DNA of 64,000 nt, from assembly GCA_965212505.1 (NCBI GenBank), contig OZ243123.1, positions 4,836,001 to 4,900,000 on the forward strand, read 5' to 3'. Origin of the DNA: JAHEKO01 sp965212505. GTDB taxonomy: Bacteria > Acidobacteriota > Thermoanaerobaculia > Multivoradales > JAHEKO01. This document shows positions 1-8,790 of this stretch, piece after piece. A program made the position numbers and the translations under genes. Numbering within the stretch: the stretch's first letter is position 1; each line of letters opens with the position of its first letter. A model generated the notes under the pieces. That model saw nothing but the letters and a program-made list of their open reading frames with translations. It did no database searches and was not told the origin of the DNA.

Positions 1-329
1 TCGCCGTTCAGGGCGACCGTCCTCGCTCGGGAGGGCGGGCGGCCGCAGTGAAGATCTTCGATCGCGACCTCGAACTACCCGTCGGCCCGGTCGCGCTTGC
101 GCGGGCGGCCCAGGTCGAGATCGTGCCGCTCTTCTGTTTCCGCCGAGGGCGCCTCGACAGCGAGGTCGTCGTGCGCGAGCCGTTTCGAGTGGCGCGCACA
201 AGCGATCGCCGCGCGGACGTCGAGCATGCGCTCGAGCGGCTGGCATCGGAGATCGAGTGGGCGATTCGAGAGAGCCCCTTCCAGTGGTTCTGCTTTCGAG
301 ATCTCTGGGGTGGCCGGCGTGAAGGGTAG
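1..329 (+). CDS. Lysophospholipid (LpxL/HtrB-type) acyltransferase, C-terminal fragment
   Basis: The reading frame is open from the left edge (codons from base 3) to TAG at 327-329, so only about the last 108 residues are present. What remains matches the C-terminal part of lipid A biosynthesis lauroyl/myristoyl acyltransferases: a short strand (VKIFDRDLELPVGPVALA) followed by a VPLFCFRR strand, then a helix and the terminal PFQWFCFRDLW motif (the family usually ends P-x-Q-W-x-W-x-x-R-W). The family acylates lipid A or other lipids at the inner membrane. The catalytic HX4D box would lie outside the window. The next gene starts inside this one, overlapping by 11 bases, which suggests translational coupling. 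Confidence 0.72.
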   Translation, partial: AVQGDRPRSGGRAAAVKIFDRDLELPVGPVALARAAQVEIVPLFCFRRGRLDSEVVVREPFRVARTSDRRADVEHALERLASEIEWAIRESPFQWFCFRDLWGGRREG

Positions 330-1062
330 GAGCGGAGCAGCGGCCACACTCGCGTTGACGAGCGCGCTCTCGCTTACCTCGTGCGCTGCGCTGCGACCTC
401 CGGTCGAACCGTTGTCGCAGGTCGAGTTCGCCCGCCCCGAGTCGGCCAAGCGGCTCGTCGTCCTCCTGCCCGGCCGGCGCTCGAAGCCCGAGGCGTTTGA
501 CAGGTACGGCTTCGTTGCGGCGCTCCAGGCCGCGCGACCGGACACGGCGATCGTTGCCGTCGACTCACACCTGGGCTACTTCCGCGCGCGCACGATTCGT
601 GAGCGCCTCTTCCAGGACGTTCTCGAGCCGGCGCGCGAGCGCTACGACGAGGTCTGGCTGGTCGGCACCTCGCTCGGTGGTCTCGGTGCGCTGTCGATGA
701 CGGTGTTCCGCCCAGAGATGGTCACCGGAGTGGTACTCCTCGCGCCCTACCTCGGGCCGGAGGCGCTACTTGAAGAGATCGAGGCGAGCGGTGGCGCCGA
801 GCTGTGGGAGCCGAGCGACCCCGACGACCTGATCTCACGCCTCTGGAGCCTCGTGCGCGACCAACAAGCCGTCGGCGGCGGCCCGGAGATGTATCTCGGC
901 TTCGGACAGTCGGACCGGCTGGCACCGGCCGCGCGTCAACTCGCCCAACTCCTCCCGGAAGACCGAGTTGTGGAGATCCCCGGCGGCCACCGCTGGCCGA
1001 TCTGGCTCGATCTGTTCGAAGCGTTGATGACCCGCGGCGCCCTCGCCTCACCTGGTAGCTGA
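319..1062 (+). CDS. Alpha/beta-hydrolase lipoprotein
   Basis: I place the start at GTG 319 because it gives a clean lipoprotein signal: a positive N-terminus, a hydrophobic stretch and the lipobox LTSC with the lipidated Cys at residue 22. The product is 247 residues. The mature part has an alpha/beta-hydrolase layout: strand RLVVLLPG near residues 45-52, a nucleophile elbow GTSLGG with Ser118, a likely acid in GFGQSDRL and a C-terminal histidine in GGHRW. The substrate is not evident; small esterases or lipases of this type are common. It overlaps the upstream acyltransferase gene and converges on the gene at 1066. A longer in-frame start exists further left but would lose the signal peptide and overlap more. 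Confidence 0.75.
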   Translation: MKGRSGAAATLALTSALSLTSCAALRPPVEPLSQVEFARPESAKRLVVLLPGRRSKPEAFDRYGFVAALQAARPDTAIVAVDSHLGYFRARTIRERLFQDVLEPARERYDEVWLVGTSLGGLGALSMTVFRPEMVTGVVLLAPYLGPEALLEEIEASGGAELWEPSDPDDLISRLWSLVRDQQAVGGGPEMYLGFGQSDRLAPAARQLAQLLPEDRVVEIPGGHRWPIWLDLFEALMTRGALASPGS

Positions 1063-1065
1063 CGG

Positions 1066-1872
1066 CTAGGCCTCCTCGGCCTCCACCTGGAATCGAATGC
1101 GCGGTCTGGAGGACGGCTGGAAGACACCTTCGAACGCCTCTTTGGAGAGTCGAAGGTAGTACTTGCGGCGGCGAATCCTGCCCTCTTCGACCTCGAAGCG
1201 ATCTCGCTTGCGCCAGCCGGCGAAGCCTTCGGCGAGAAGGTCGAACTTCAGTTCGATCATCCGGTCGTAGGACTCCCGCACGGCGATGCTGACCTCGAGC
1301 TCGACGGTCACGAACCCTTCGCGGTCCACCGACTTCTTGACCTGTACGACGGGGATGGACGCGTCATTGGCGTAGAAGAGTCGTAGCTTTGATGATGTCC
1401 ACACGGATCGTTTCTCCGCGGGTAGCTCGTAGACTCCCTCGAGATCAAGCTCCAAACGCAGCGGCGGCGGGCGCTCCACCGAAGAGTGTTGCCGCGGGAT
1501 GTCGTCGACTCGAACGAAGACGCTCGGCGCGGCCGTAGCGGCTTCGAGGTCCAACTCGAGCTGTACGAGCCGCACCTCAGACCACGGCAGGCGGCGGGTG
1601 AAGAGCTCACCACGAATGGCCACGGTGCCTCCCTCCGGTCGCCCCTCGACCCAGGAGCCGTCGACTAGACGGACCGTGAGGTTCTCGCCACTCGGGCGAA
1701 TCTCGAGCATCGACGAGCGCGGGAGCTCGATCTGGCCTTCCTCGACACTGAGAACCAGGGTCCCGACCTCAGCCTCTCCCTCCAACTCCTGACCGCCGAC
1801 AGTCACGAGGCGATCGGCCGCCGCCCACTGCGGTACGAGGACGAGGAGAAGCCAGAGGGTGCTACGCAGCAT
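1066..1872 (-). CDS. Secreted hypothetical protein
   Basis: A 268-residue protein with a Sec signal peptide (hydrophobic residues 3-18 ending at an AAA-D cleavage site). The N-terminal third is beta-rich with short alternating strands of the form GTLVLSVEEGQIELPRSSM, resembling small SH3-like barrels. The C-terminal half ends in a charged beta region. I do not recognise a family and see no catalytic motif. Its start codon lies inside the end of the antiporter gene (11-base overlap on the same strand), so the two are probably co-transcribed, but nothing in the sequence shows a shared function. Confidence 0.7.
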   Translation of the reverse strand: MLRSTLWLLLVLVPQWAAADRLVTVGGQELEGEAEVGTLVLSVEEGQIELPRSSMLEIRPSGENLTVRLVDGSWVEGRPEGGTVAIRGELFTRRLPWSEVRLVQLELDLEAATAAPSVFVRVDDIPRQHSSVERPPPLRLELDLEGVYELPAEKRSVWTSSKLRLFYANDASIPVVQVKKSVDREGFVTVELEVSIAVRESYDRMIELKFDLLAEGFAGWRKRDRFEVEEGRIRRRKYYLRLSKEAFEGVFQPSSRPRIRFQVEAEEA

Positions 1873-3304
1873 CGCCTGGCGGCGTCTTGGTCTCCGAGCC
1901 GTCGGCCGCTTCGTAGCGCCGGCCGAAGCCGGTGATCGCTGCGAACAGCATGACAGCGGCGAGGAACCAGCCGTGCAGTACGTAGGGCCAGACGTCGGTC
2001 GGTGAGACCGCGGTGACGAAGTCGTACTGCGACTCGAGGTTGCGAATCGTCTGGTAGCCGATCAGCACCCCGCCTCCCCACGGGAAGATGTACCCGAGCG
2101 CCGAGGTGACGGCGTCGAGGAAGTTCGCGCGGCGATACGGGTGGAGCTTGAATCGTTTGCCGAGCTGCGAGACCACCGGTGCGGCCGTGATCTCGGCGGC
2201 GGTGTTGATGGTGATGAAGGCGTTGAGTGAGAAGACCAGACTCCAGATCACCACTTCGGCGCGCGCAACCGAGCCCTTGATGAACGAGATGAGCGACTCG
2301 ATCAGCGCGTCCATCGCCCCGCCCAGGCGCATGATGTGGCCGCCGGCGACAATCAGCAGAATCAAGATCGACAGCGCGAGATAGCCGGCAATGCCGTCGA
2401 CCAGCGCACCTCCGACAACCTTCTGCTCGAGGTCGAAGGAGATCAGATCGCTGGCGCTCAAAAGGCCAAGCGGCAAGCCGAGGGCGGTCGCCGCGATGAT
2501 GCCCCAGGTGAGGGTCACGAGAATGTGGTGACCCGAGAGCGCCAGGAAGATCACCAGAGCAAACGGCACGAGCAGGGCGAGGCCGGCCGGTGAGGCAGAC
2601 TCGGCCAGTAGCTCCGCTGCAAGTGAACGGTCGACGTTGCCGCCCCCGCCGAGTGTGGTGAGAAGGATGAGCGCCGGGATGGCGGCGACGATGGCGTACT
2701 TGAACCGCGAGCGCACCACGCCGGGGATGTCGGTCTCCTGGGTGGTTGCCGAGACGACGGTGGTGTCTGAGACCGGTGCGAGGTTGTCGCCGAACGCGGC
2801 GCCCGAGAGGATGGCCGCGAACAGCCAAACCGGGTCGGCACCCATGATGAGTCCAGCCGGGAACATGAGCGTGCAGAAGGCGACGGTAGTTCCGTAGCCG
2901 GTGCCGACGGCGGACGAGAAGATCGCGGCCAGCACAAACGTCGCACCGGCGAAGGTTCCACCCGTGGCGTTCGATGCGCTGCCGAGCCAGACCAGCCCGT
3001 CGACCAGGCCGCCCGCTCGTAACACCTGCGCGAACATGCCGGCCCAGAACCAGGCGATGATCGTCACGGCCGCGATCGGGTTGGCCATGCCGTTCATCAC
3101 CTCTTTGGCATAGCTCTCCCACTTGTCCTTGCAGAGGAACATGCCCAGCACGATGCCGATGACGGCGCCGAGGATCAGGCCCTTCTCGTCGGGCGTGCCA
3201 CCGACGCAGATATAGATCGCCCAGGTGATGAAGAAGAGCAGGGGGATCGCGGCTGAGAATTTGCCGCCACGAAAACTCAGGGACGGCGCTCGGGTTTCGG
3301 ACAT
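1862..3304 (-). CDS. NhaC-family Na+/H+ antiporter
   Basis: A 480-residue inner-membrane protein with about 11-12 hydrophobic segments. The family signature GDNLAPVSDTTVVSATTQ is intact in the middle, and the GTGYGTTVAFCTLMFP motif precedes it. NhaC-type carriers exchange sodium for protons, or malate/lactate in MleN relatives; the substrate cannot be decided here. Length is typical for the family. The start ATG 3304 is followed by a short hydrophilic N-terminus and then the first membrane helix. Transcribed leftward with the secreted protein at 1066-1872 downstream. Confidence 0.9.
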   Translation of the reverse strand: MSETRAPSLSFRGGKFSAAIPLLFFITWAIYICVGGTPDEKGLILGAVIGIVLGMFLCKDKWESYAKEVMNGMANPIAAVTIIAWFWAGMFAQVLRAGGLVDGLVWLGSASNATGGTFAGATFVLAAIFSSAVGTGYGTTVAFCTLMFPAGLIMGADPVWLFAAILSGAAFGDNLAPVSDTTVVSATTQETDIPGVVRSRFKYAIVAAIPALILLTTLGGGGNVDRSLAAELLAESASPAGLALLVPFALVIFLALSGHHILVTLTWGIIAATALGLPLGLLSASDLISFDLEQKVVGGALVDGIAGYLALSILILLIVAGGHIMRLGGAMDALIESLISFIKGSVARAEVVIWSLVFSLNAFITINTAAEITAAPVVSQLGKRFKLHPYRRANFLDAVTSALGYIFPWGGGVLIGYQTIRNLESQYDFVTAVSPTDVWPYVLHGWFLAAVMLFAAITGFGRRYEAADGSETKTPPGDAA

Positions 3305-3357
3305 ACCGTGCCTCCGGGGTGCTGACTGGGTTGGGGGTCGCTCGGAACCCGCCGAGC

Positions 3358-4569
3358 TTACTCGATGATCGACTCGGGTCGCTGCCGCAGGCGCCCGAGC
3401 GCCAACTCGCGATGTCGCTCGGTTTCGAGCCAGGGGAACGGGGCGAGCTCAGGGGGCAGCTCTCGGTCGAGCATCTCCGTTGTCGGCCCGTACGAGACGA
3501 GACAGCCCTCGATCGGCGCTCCGAGGCAGGGGTGCCAGGTCTCGACCCGCGATCGGTGCTTGCGCACCGCACGGCAGAGCGGCGCATCGCCGAGGTCTCC
3601 GCACGACTCGCGGAGGTGGAGTAGGTCGGCGCGCTCGATCGATCCCTCGTCGAGGAGTTGCTGACGTCGTGCTTCGAGAGGCTCGACCAGCGACCCGAAA
3701 CGCGCTTGCGCCGCTCGCGACTGGACGGCGTACCAGAGCTGGCCGTAGAAGCCGAGCCCCCAGGCGCCGCGGTCGCGGAGTGCTCCGGCGAGCTCTGCCG
3801 GCAGCAGGCGCTCGCCGGTCTGGCGGGCGCTCGTGAGGTAGCGGTTGCGCGACGTCAGGCGTGCGAGCTCGAGGAAGCGGTCGTCGTGAACGCCGCGATG
3901 AACCTCGTCCTCGAGGCGGGCGAGGTAGTTGTGAACGTCTTCGGGGAGACGGGCCCGGGTCGCGTCCGACTCGTAGAAGTCGGCAAAGGCCCGAGCGAAC
4001 CACTCCTGCTGCTTCACCGTCTCCGAGCGCGGCGAGATCGCGTCGGCGAGTGGGTGCGGTGAGTTCCAGGCCCAGCGCTCGTAGAAGTCGGCGTCGCCGG
4101 CGATCGCCAGCGAGAAAGCGACGAGATGACCGTACTCGTGCAGGATCGTCTGCTCACCCCGACCGGTCAGCGGCAGCCAGCGTGTGAACAGGGGGGTGCG
4201 CCCGAGTCCGCGCGCTCCGCGCCGCACGAAGGCCACCTGCTCGAACGGGTAGGCGCGCCCCTGGACGCGAACGAAGGGAGCCGCGAGCAGCCGCCAACCT
4301 CGGGTCAGAAAGTCGCGAGCGACCTGGGCGAACATGGGATGTGAGGCGGGCGGTCGCGCGCCGATGACGACGACGTGGGCGCCGACCAGGCTCATTCGCT
4401 CCTGTATGCAGTCGGGCACCCGCTCGAGCGCAGCACTCATGCGTTCGGTTCTGCCGTCGACCTCGACAGTCGGCTGTACCGAGGCGTGCGCCCACCGGTA
4501 GGTGTGGCTCGCTTGGAGAGGCGGCACGACGAGGACACAGAGGAGCGCCAGGGTCGCGCGTCTCGTCAT
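3358..4569 (-). CDS. Secreted HEXXH metallopeptidase-like protein
   Basis: The start is ATG 4569, which gives a signal peptide (residues 1-20, LLCVLVVPPLQA then S); the frame is open further upstream, but that part lies inside the transporter gene. The product is 403 residues. A zinc-peptidase motif HEYGH lies at residues 144-148, and about 40 residues later QEWFARAFADFY offers a third zinc ligand (Glu189), the gluzincin-like arrangement. The C-terminal half is helical and charged. The fold and substrate are not recognisable to me beyond a predicted periplasmic or secreted metalloprotease. It starts 5 bases after the stop of the SLC13 transporter gene and is very likely in the same transcript. 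Confidence 0.75.
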   Translation of the reverse strand: MTRRATLALLCVLVVPPLQASHTYRWAHASVQPTVEVDGRTERMSAALERVPDCIQERMSLVGAHVVVIGARPPASHPMFAQVARDFLTRGWRLLAAPFVRVQGRAYPFEQVAFVRRGARGLGRTPLFTRWLPLTGRGEQTILHEYGHLVAFSLAIAGDADFYERWAWNSPHPLADAISPRSETVKQQEWFARAFADFYESDATRARLPEDVHNYLARLEDEVHRGVHDDRFLELARLTSRNRYLTSARQTGERLLPAELAGALRDRGAWGLGFYGQLWYAVQSRAAQARFGSLVEPLEARRQQLLDEGSIERADLLHLRESCGDLGDAPLCRAVRKHRSRVETWHPCLGAPIEGCLVSYGPTTEMLDRELPPELAPFPWLETERHRELALGRLRQRPESIIE

Positions 4570-4574
4570 CCGAA

Positions 4575-6365
4575 TCAGAACGGCCAGAAGAGGGGAATCA
4601 GTATCGAGGCGAGGACCCAGAAGAGCAGATTGAGTGGGCCACCGAGCCGCAGGTAGTCGGAGAACTTGTAGCCACCCGGGGAGTAGACCATCAGATTCGT
4701 CTGGTAGCCCATCGGCGTCATGAAGGAGGCCGACGCCGCAAAGCAGATCGCCATCAGGAACGGCCGAGCGTCGACGCCGAGGTTCTCGCTCATGCCGATG
4801 GCGACCGGGGTCAAGATGATCGCGGACGCACTGTTCGAGACGGTCTCGGTCATCACCGAGGTGACGAGGTAGAGGAGCGCCACCGAGGCGTAGGGAGCCC
4901 ACTCGACCGGGAAGAAGCCGGCAGCGCTCGAGAGCCCAGAGGCGATGAACGACGCCGTGCCGGTCTCGACGATGGCGTTGCCGACCGGAACAAAGGCCGC
5001 GATCAGGAAGAGCACCGACCAGTCGACCGAGCGGTACGCCTCCTGCGAAGTGAGCAGCCCGGCCATCAGCACCAGAATCGCACCGAGGAGCGCGCCGGCG
5101 GCGATCTGGAGCACCCCGGTCGCTGCCAGCGTGATCACGGCCGGCAGGGCGATGAGCGGCAACCACCAGAGTCGCCTGCGCTTGAGCTCGAAATCGACCT
5201 CTGAGAGGACGAGGAGATCTTCCGACGAGCGCAGATTGTCCAGCCGCTCGACCGGCAGGAGGATGAGCAGCGTGTCCGAGAAGCGGAGTCGGGTCTCACT
5301 GAGTCGGACCTTGCGCTGCTGTCCCTGACGCCCCACGGCGAGGACAAAGCCGCCCAGGCGCCTTCGGAAGCGAACCTCCTTAGGGGTCTTGCCGATCATC
5401 CGACTGTTGCGGGTGACCAGCGCTTCGACCATGACCTGCCCGCCGCTGGCGATCTCGTCCTCGCGCAGGGCAATCTCCGGGAGGAGCTCGACCCCCTCCT
5501 TGGAGCTCAACCGCACGAGGCTGTCGGCCGACCCCCGCACCATCAGGAGGTCGCCCGCCTCGAGCTCGAGGCCACGGAGGCCGGAGCGGCGCCAGCGTTC
5601 GCCGCGCAACACCGCGAGAATGGTGACGTCGTAGCGTTCGTTGAGCTTTGCCGACTCGGCACTCTTGCCGACCAGGCGGCTGCTCTCGGTGACGCGAATC
5701 TCAGAGAGGTAGTCGCTCATTCGGTACTTGCCGGTCAGGCTGGTTGCGGCGACGCGGTCGGGCAGCAGCCGTGGCGAGATCGTGAGCACGTACACCAGGC
5801 CGACGACGATCATCACGCCACCGAGCGCCGAGAACTCAAACATGCGGAACGGCGGCTGGCCGGAGCCCTCCGCGAGTGCGCTGACGAGCAGGTTGGTCGA
5901 GGTGCCGATGAGCGTCAGCGTGCCACCGATGATGGCGGCGTAAGAGAGCGGCAGCAGGAGCTTTGTCGGGCTCATCTCGAGCCGGCGACAGACGTCGATC
6001 GCCATCGGAATCAGGATGGCGACCACCGCGGTGTTGTTCAGGAAGCCCGAGAGCACCGCCACCGCCGCCAACAGGAGGGCGATCGCAGGCGTCTGATGCC
6101 GGCTGGCGAAGCGACTCAGGCGCTCGGCGCCGGCCTCGATGATGCCGCTCTTGAAGAGCGCATGGCTGAGGACGAACAGGCCACCGATCGCCACCACCGC
6201 CTTGTTGCTGAAACCGGCCAGGGCGGCGTCGACCTCGATCCGACCGGTCGCCAGCAAGACGCCGAGCAGACCGAGCGCGGTGACTTCGATCGGGAAGGTC
6301 TCCCGGAAGAAGAGCACCAGCGCTACAGCGAGCAGCGCCAGCATGAAGAGGATCTCGCCGTTCAT
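4575..6365 (-). CDS. SLC13/DASS-family transporter with RCK_C domains
   Basis: A 596-residue inner-membrane protein. Residues 1-200 and about 395-596 are membrane segments with the family's SNKAVVAIGG and FLNNTAVVAILIP motifs in the first half and TETVSNSASAIILTPVAI in the second. Between them sits a soluble insert of about 180 residues with two TrkA-C/RCK_C-like domains (SRLVGKSAESAKL... and SRMIGKTPKEVRF...). This layout is that of bacterial di- and tricarboxylate/sulfate permeases of the CitT/SLC13 group with regulatory RCK_C modules. Substrate is unknown. ATG 6365 begins right at the first membrane helix. Confidence 0.9.
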   Translation of the reverse strand: MNGEILFMLALLAVALVLFFRETFPIEVTALGLLGVLLATGRIEVDAALAGFSNKAVVAIGGLFVLSHALFKSGIIEAGAERLSRFASRHQTPAIALLLAAVAVLSGFLNNTAVVAILIPMAIDVCRRLEMSPTKLLLPLSYAAIIGGTLTLIGTSTNLLVSALAEGSGQPPFRMFEFSALGGVMIVVGLVYVLTISPRLLPDRVAATSLTGKYRMSDYLSEIRVTESSRLVGKSAESAKLNERYDVTILAVLRGERWRRSGLRGLELEAGDLLMVRGSADSLVRLSSKEGVELLPEIALREDEIASGGQVMVEALVTRNSRMIGKTPKEVRFRRRLGGFVLAVGRQGQQRKVRLSETRLRFSDTLLILLPVERLDNLRSSEDLLVLSEVDFELKRRRLWWLPLIALPAVITLAATGVLQIAAGALLGAILVLMAGLLTSQEAYRSVDWSVLFLIAAFVPVGNAIVETGTASFIASGLSSAAGFFPVEWAPYASVALLYLVTSVMTETVSNSASAIILTPVAIGMSENLGVDARPFLMAICFAASASFMTPMGYQTNLMVYSPGGYKFSDYLRLGGPLNLLFWVLASILIPLFWPF

Positions 6366-6396
6366 CGCGCGGCGAGGATACTAGGCTGCCGCGCCG

Positions 6397-8571
6397 CTAC
6401 TCCTGAGGAACCCAGAAGTTGGTCACCGCCGACTCGTTGGGCCCGCCCCGCCAGGTCGCCGCCTCGAACTGGGTGAAGGCGTCACTCCAGATGAAGGTGT
6501 CGCTCCAGATAAAGCCGGAGCCCCAGGTCATGGCGTCGCTCCAGATGAAGCCGTCGTTCCAGATGAAAGTGTCGCTCCAGATGAAGCCATCGCTCCAGAT
6601 GAACCCGTCGTTCCAGGTGTAGCCGGTGACGCCGTCAACGTAGTAGCCACCGCGGCCGTCGCCGTTGGCTTGGCCGCGGTAGTGCTCGACGCCGCGCAGG
6701 TCGAAATCGACGTTCAGACCACGATTGGCGGCGAACTGATGTTGCGACGTGAGCGCGCGCCCCGCATCGATGAGGCCGGCGCCCTGCTGGAAGATCGAGT
6801 AGGCGAGCTCTCCCCTCTTGTCGATGGCCGGCCGGGCGGTGCTCATCAAGCGTCCCTTGACCTCGTCGGGCGTCAAGCCCGGTTCGGACTGAAGAAGGAG
6901 GGCCGCCACACCGCTCACTACGGCCGCCGACTGCGACGTGCCTGACATCAGGAAGTAGGAGAAGCCGTCGTGGAACTCTTTGAAGGTCTCGGCCAGCTCG
7001 TGATCCTTCTCCATGAGGCCCCGAATCCGCCCTCCGGGAGCCACGATCTCCGGTTTGACGAAGCCCTCGAACGTCGGGCCAGAGGCCGAGAAGGACGCCA
7101 GGTAGTCGTCGTCGGGGTTATTCGGAGTGACGGCGTCGGACATGGCGCCGACCGTGATCACGTAGGGGACGTTACCCGGCACACCGATGCTCATCGGGTC
7201 GGGACCGAGATTGCCTGCCGACGCGACGACCACGATGCCGTCGCGCCAGAGTGCCATCACCGCCTGGGCGAGGGGATCGTCCCAGTAGTGACTCTGTGGC
7301 GCGGCGCTGAACGACATGTTCACCACCCGAATGCCGTAGCGGTCCTTGTTGGTCAGGATCCAGTCGAGGCCACGAATGACGTCGGCATAAGAACCGATGC
7401 CGTGCCGGTCGAACGCCCGAACCGCCACCAGATTTGCGTTTGGGGCGACGCCGTTGAAGCGCCCCGACTTGAAGCGGCTGCTCGTCAGAACGCTGGTGAC
7501 GTGACTGCCGTGGCCGTACTCGTCGGAGTCCTTCTTGGTGTCTAGCTCCTGACCTGCGAGGGCGTCGTAGTGGGCGAGCAGTCGCTCGTCGCCGTTGGCG
7601 TTCTTGACGATGTACTTCGAGTCACCGCTCTTCGCCCAGATGCCCGAGTCGACGACGGCCACGGTGACGCCGCTGCCGTCGAGACCAGCCTCGTGGAGCT
7701 CATCGGCACCGATCAGCGTTGGGTAGTACGTCTTCTTGGCTTCTTTGTCGGACTCGCCGCCCTGATCGAATGGTTCTTCCAAGAGAGGGCTGAACTCGAG
7801 GCTGCAGCCTTCCCTGAAGTCGGCCTTGAAGTAGTAGTTGCCGCCCGTCGCATCGCCCTTGAAGTCGAATTTGATCTTCGTCTCAGAGCCGGCCTTGGTC
7901 CGTCGCTTGTCGGACTTGGCCTTCCAGTCGTCGCTCCTGATCGTCACGGAGACGCCGTCGACATCCTCGTCGAAGAGGGTCTCTTTACCGATCTTGATCG
8001 ACCGGAGCCCCTCACTCGTGTTGGGCCAGATCGCGGTCAGGGTCTCGAGCGTCATCTCGCTCGAGCCCTTGTTTTGGAACTCCCATTCGACGCTCTTGCC
8101 GGTCTCGGTCAGCTCGGTGACCGTTCGTGCCTTGCAGCCGTCGTGACGGTTGCCACTGCTGCCGTTGTGGCTGCCAGAGTCGCTATCGCTATCGCTGTCT
8201 CGGTCGCTGTCGCTGTCCGAGTCTCGGTCGCTGTCGTCGTCCCGGTCTTTGCTCTGCCCCTTGCCCTTCTTGGTGACCTCGACCGGCCCGTTGGGCGAGA
8301 TCGAGCGCACCGCCGCCTCCTTCTCGAGTGCGGCTCTCTGTATCGGGGTGAGGTTCGCCGCTACAGCTCCGATGATCGGGAGCTCATGCGTGATCGAACC
8401 ACCGACCTCTTCGACGAGCGCTATCGCGCGCTCGACGGAATCGGCTTGTACAAGGAAGCTCTCTGAACGCTCTTCAGAGAAGGTGCCTGGAACCGCCGCG
8501 ATGAATCCCGCGGCGAGCAGGCAAAGCACTCCGAAAACAAGTTTGGGGTGGGAGTTGCTGTTGCTGGACAA
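6397..8571 (-). CDS. Subtilisin-like (S8) secreted serine protease with SD linker and W-repeat tail
   Basis: A 724-residue secreted protease. Order of parts: signal peptide (1-30), an I9-type propeptide (about 38-95), an Asp/Ser-rich linker (109-132), a beta-rich insert (about 145-262), the S8 catalytic domain (about 283-612) and a C-terminal tract of six-residue tryptophan repeats (653-699). The triad is visible: Asp308 in VVDSG, His354 in GHGSHV, Ser546 in GTSQSA; the oxyanion Asn is in ASAGN. I chose TTG 8571, 7 bases after GGAG; the nearby ATG is out of frame. The extra beta domain between propeptide and catalytic domain is unusual. A free-standing gene; targets unknown. Confidence 0.9.
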   Translation of the reverse strand: MSSNSNSHPKLVFGVLCLLAAGFIAAVPGTFSEERSESFLVQADSVERAIALVEEVGGSITHELPIIGAVAANLTPIQRAALEKEAAVRSISPNGPVEVTKKGKGQSKDRDDDSDRDSDSDSDRDSDSDSDSGSHNGSSGNRHDGCKARTVTELTETGKSVEWEFQNKGSSEMTLETLTAIWPNTSEGLRSIKIGKETLFDEDVDGVSVTIRSDDWKAKSDKRRTKAGSETKIKFDFKGDATGGNYYFKADFREGCSLEFSPLLEEPFDQGGESDKEAKKTYYPTLIGADELHEAGLDGSGVTVAVVDSGIWAKSGDSKYIVKNANGDERLLAHYDALAGQELDTKKDSDEYGHGSHVTSVLTSSRFKSGRFNGVAPNANLVAVRAFDRHGIGSYADVIRGLDWILTNKDRYGIRVVNMSFSAAPQSHYWDDPLAQAVMALWRDGIVVVASAGNLGPDPMSIGVPGNVPYVITVGAMSDAVTPNNPDDDYLASFSASGPTFEGFVKPEIVAPGGRIRGLMEKDHELAETFKEFHDGFSYFLMSGTSQSAAVVSGVAALLLQSEPGLTPDEVKGRLMSTARPAIDKRGELAYSIFQQGAGLIDAGRALTSQHQFAANRGLNVDFDLRGVEHYRGQANGDGRGGYYVDGVTGYTWNDGFIWSDGFIWSDTFIWNDGFIWSDAMTWGSGFIWSDTFIWSDAFTQFEAATWRGGPNESAVTNFWVPQE
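6475..6615 (-). repeat. Tandem 18-bp repeat encoding W-x-D hexapeptides
   Basis: Eight consecutive 18-base units at the 3' end of the subtilase gene encode the six-residue pattern W-(S/N)-D-(G/T/A)-F-I, with one degenerate unit (WGSGFT-like). The tryptophans fall at residues 653, 659, 665, 671, 677, 683, 689 and 695. The period and alternating aromatic residues suggest a beta-solenoid or stacked strand tail, perhaps for cell-surface attachment; this is inference. Confidence 0.85.
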
Positions 8572-8790
8572 GTTGCATCTCCGTTCTCCGCTCGCCTGGG
8601 GTCATCGCAACCGTCGTACCATCGATGGTTGAGCAGTTGGCGATGGCGGCACCCGGTAGCTGTCAACTGGCGGAATGGAGGGATCGGCGGGCAGGGAGCC
8701 ACTCGCGCCGCGTTCCTTGCGGCGCAAATGACGAAGCGGCCGCCGGATTTCCCGTCCGGCGGCCACCACTTTTTCGCTCGGGCTGTCGGG
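8572..8790. other. Intergenic region between HEAT-repeat and subtilase genes
   Basis: About 220 bases holding the hairpin at 8738-8764 and the untranslated leader of the subtilase gene, with GGAG just before its TTG start. No gene or clear promoter is visible. Confidence 0.4.
8738..8764. terminator. Intrinsic terminator-like hairpin
   Basis: A perfect 10-bp G+C stem (GGCCGCCGGA with its complement) closes a 7-base loop. It lies just past the stop of the HEAT-repeat gene and before the subtilase gene, both read leftward. A T-run follows on the plus strand and so forms an A-run before the hairpin on the minus strand; T-richness after it on the minus strand is poor, so efficiency in that direction is uncertain. 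Confidence 0.5.

Noticed and set aside
1803..3587. Very long frame overlapping the NhaC antiporter in another phase
   Set aside because: Arg/His-rich shadow of a clear membrane protein gene; no motif of its own.
6475..6615. 18-bp tandem repeat considered as a non-coding satellite or CRISPR
   Set aside because: Every unit is a multiple of three and lies in frame within the subtilase gene; no spacers.
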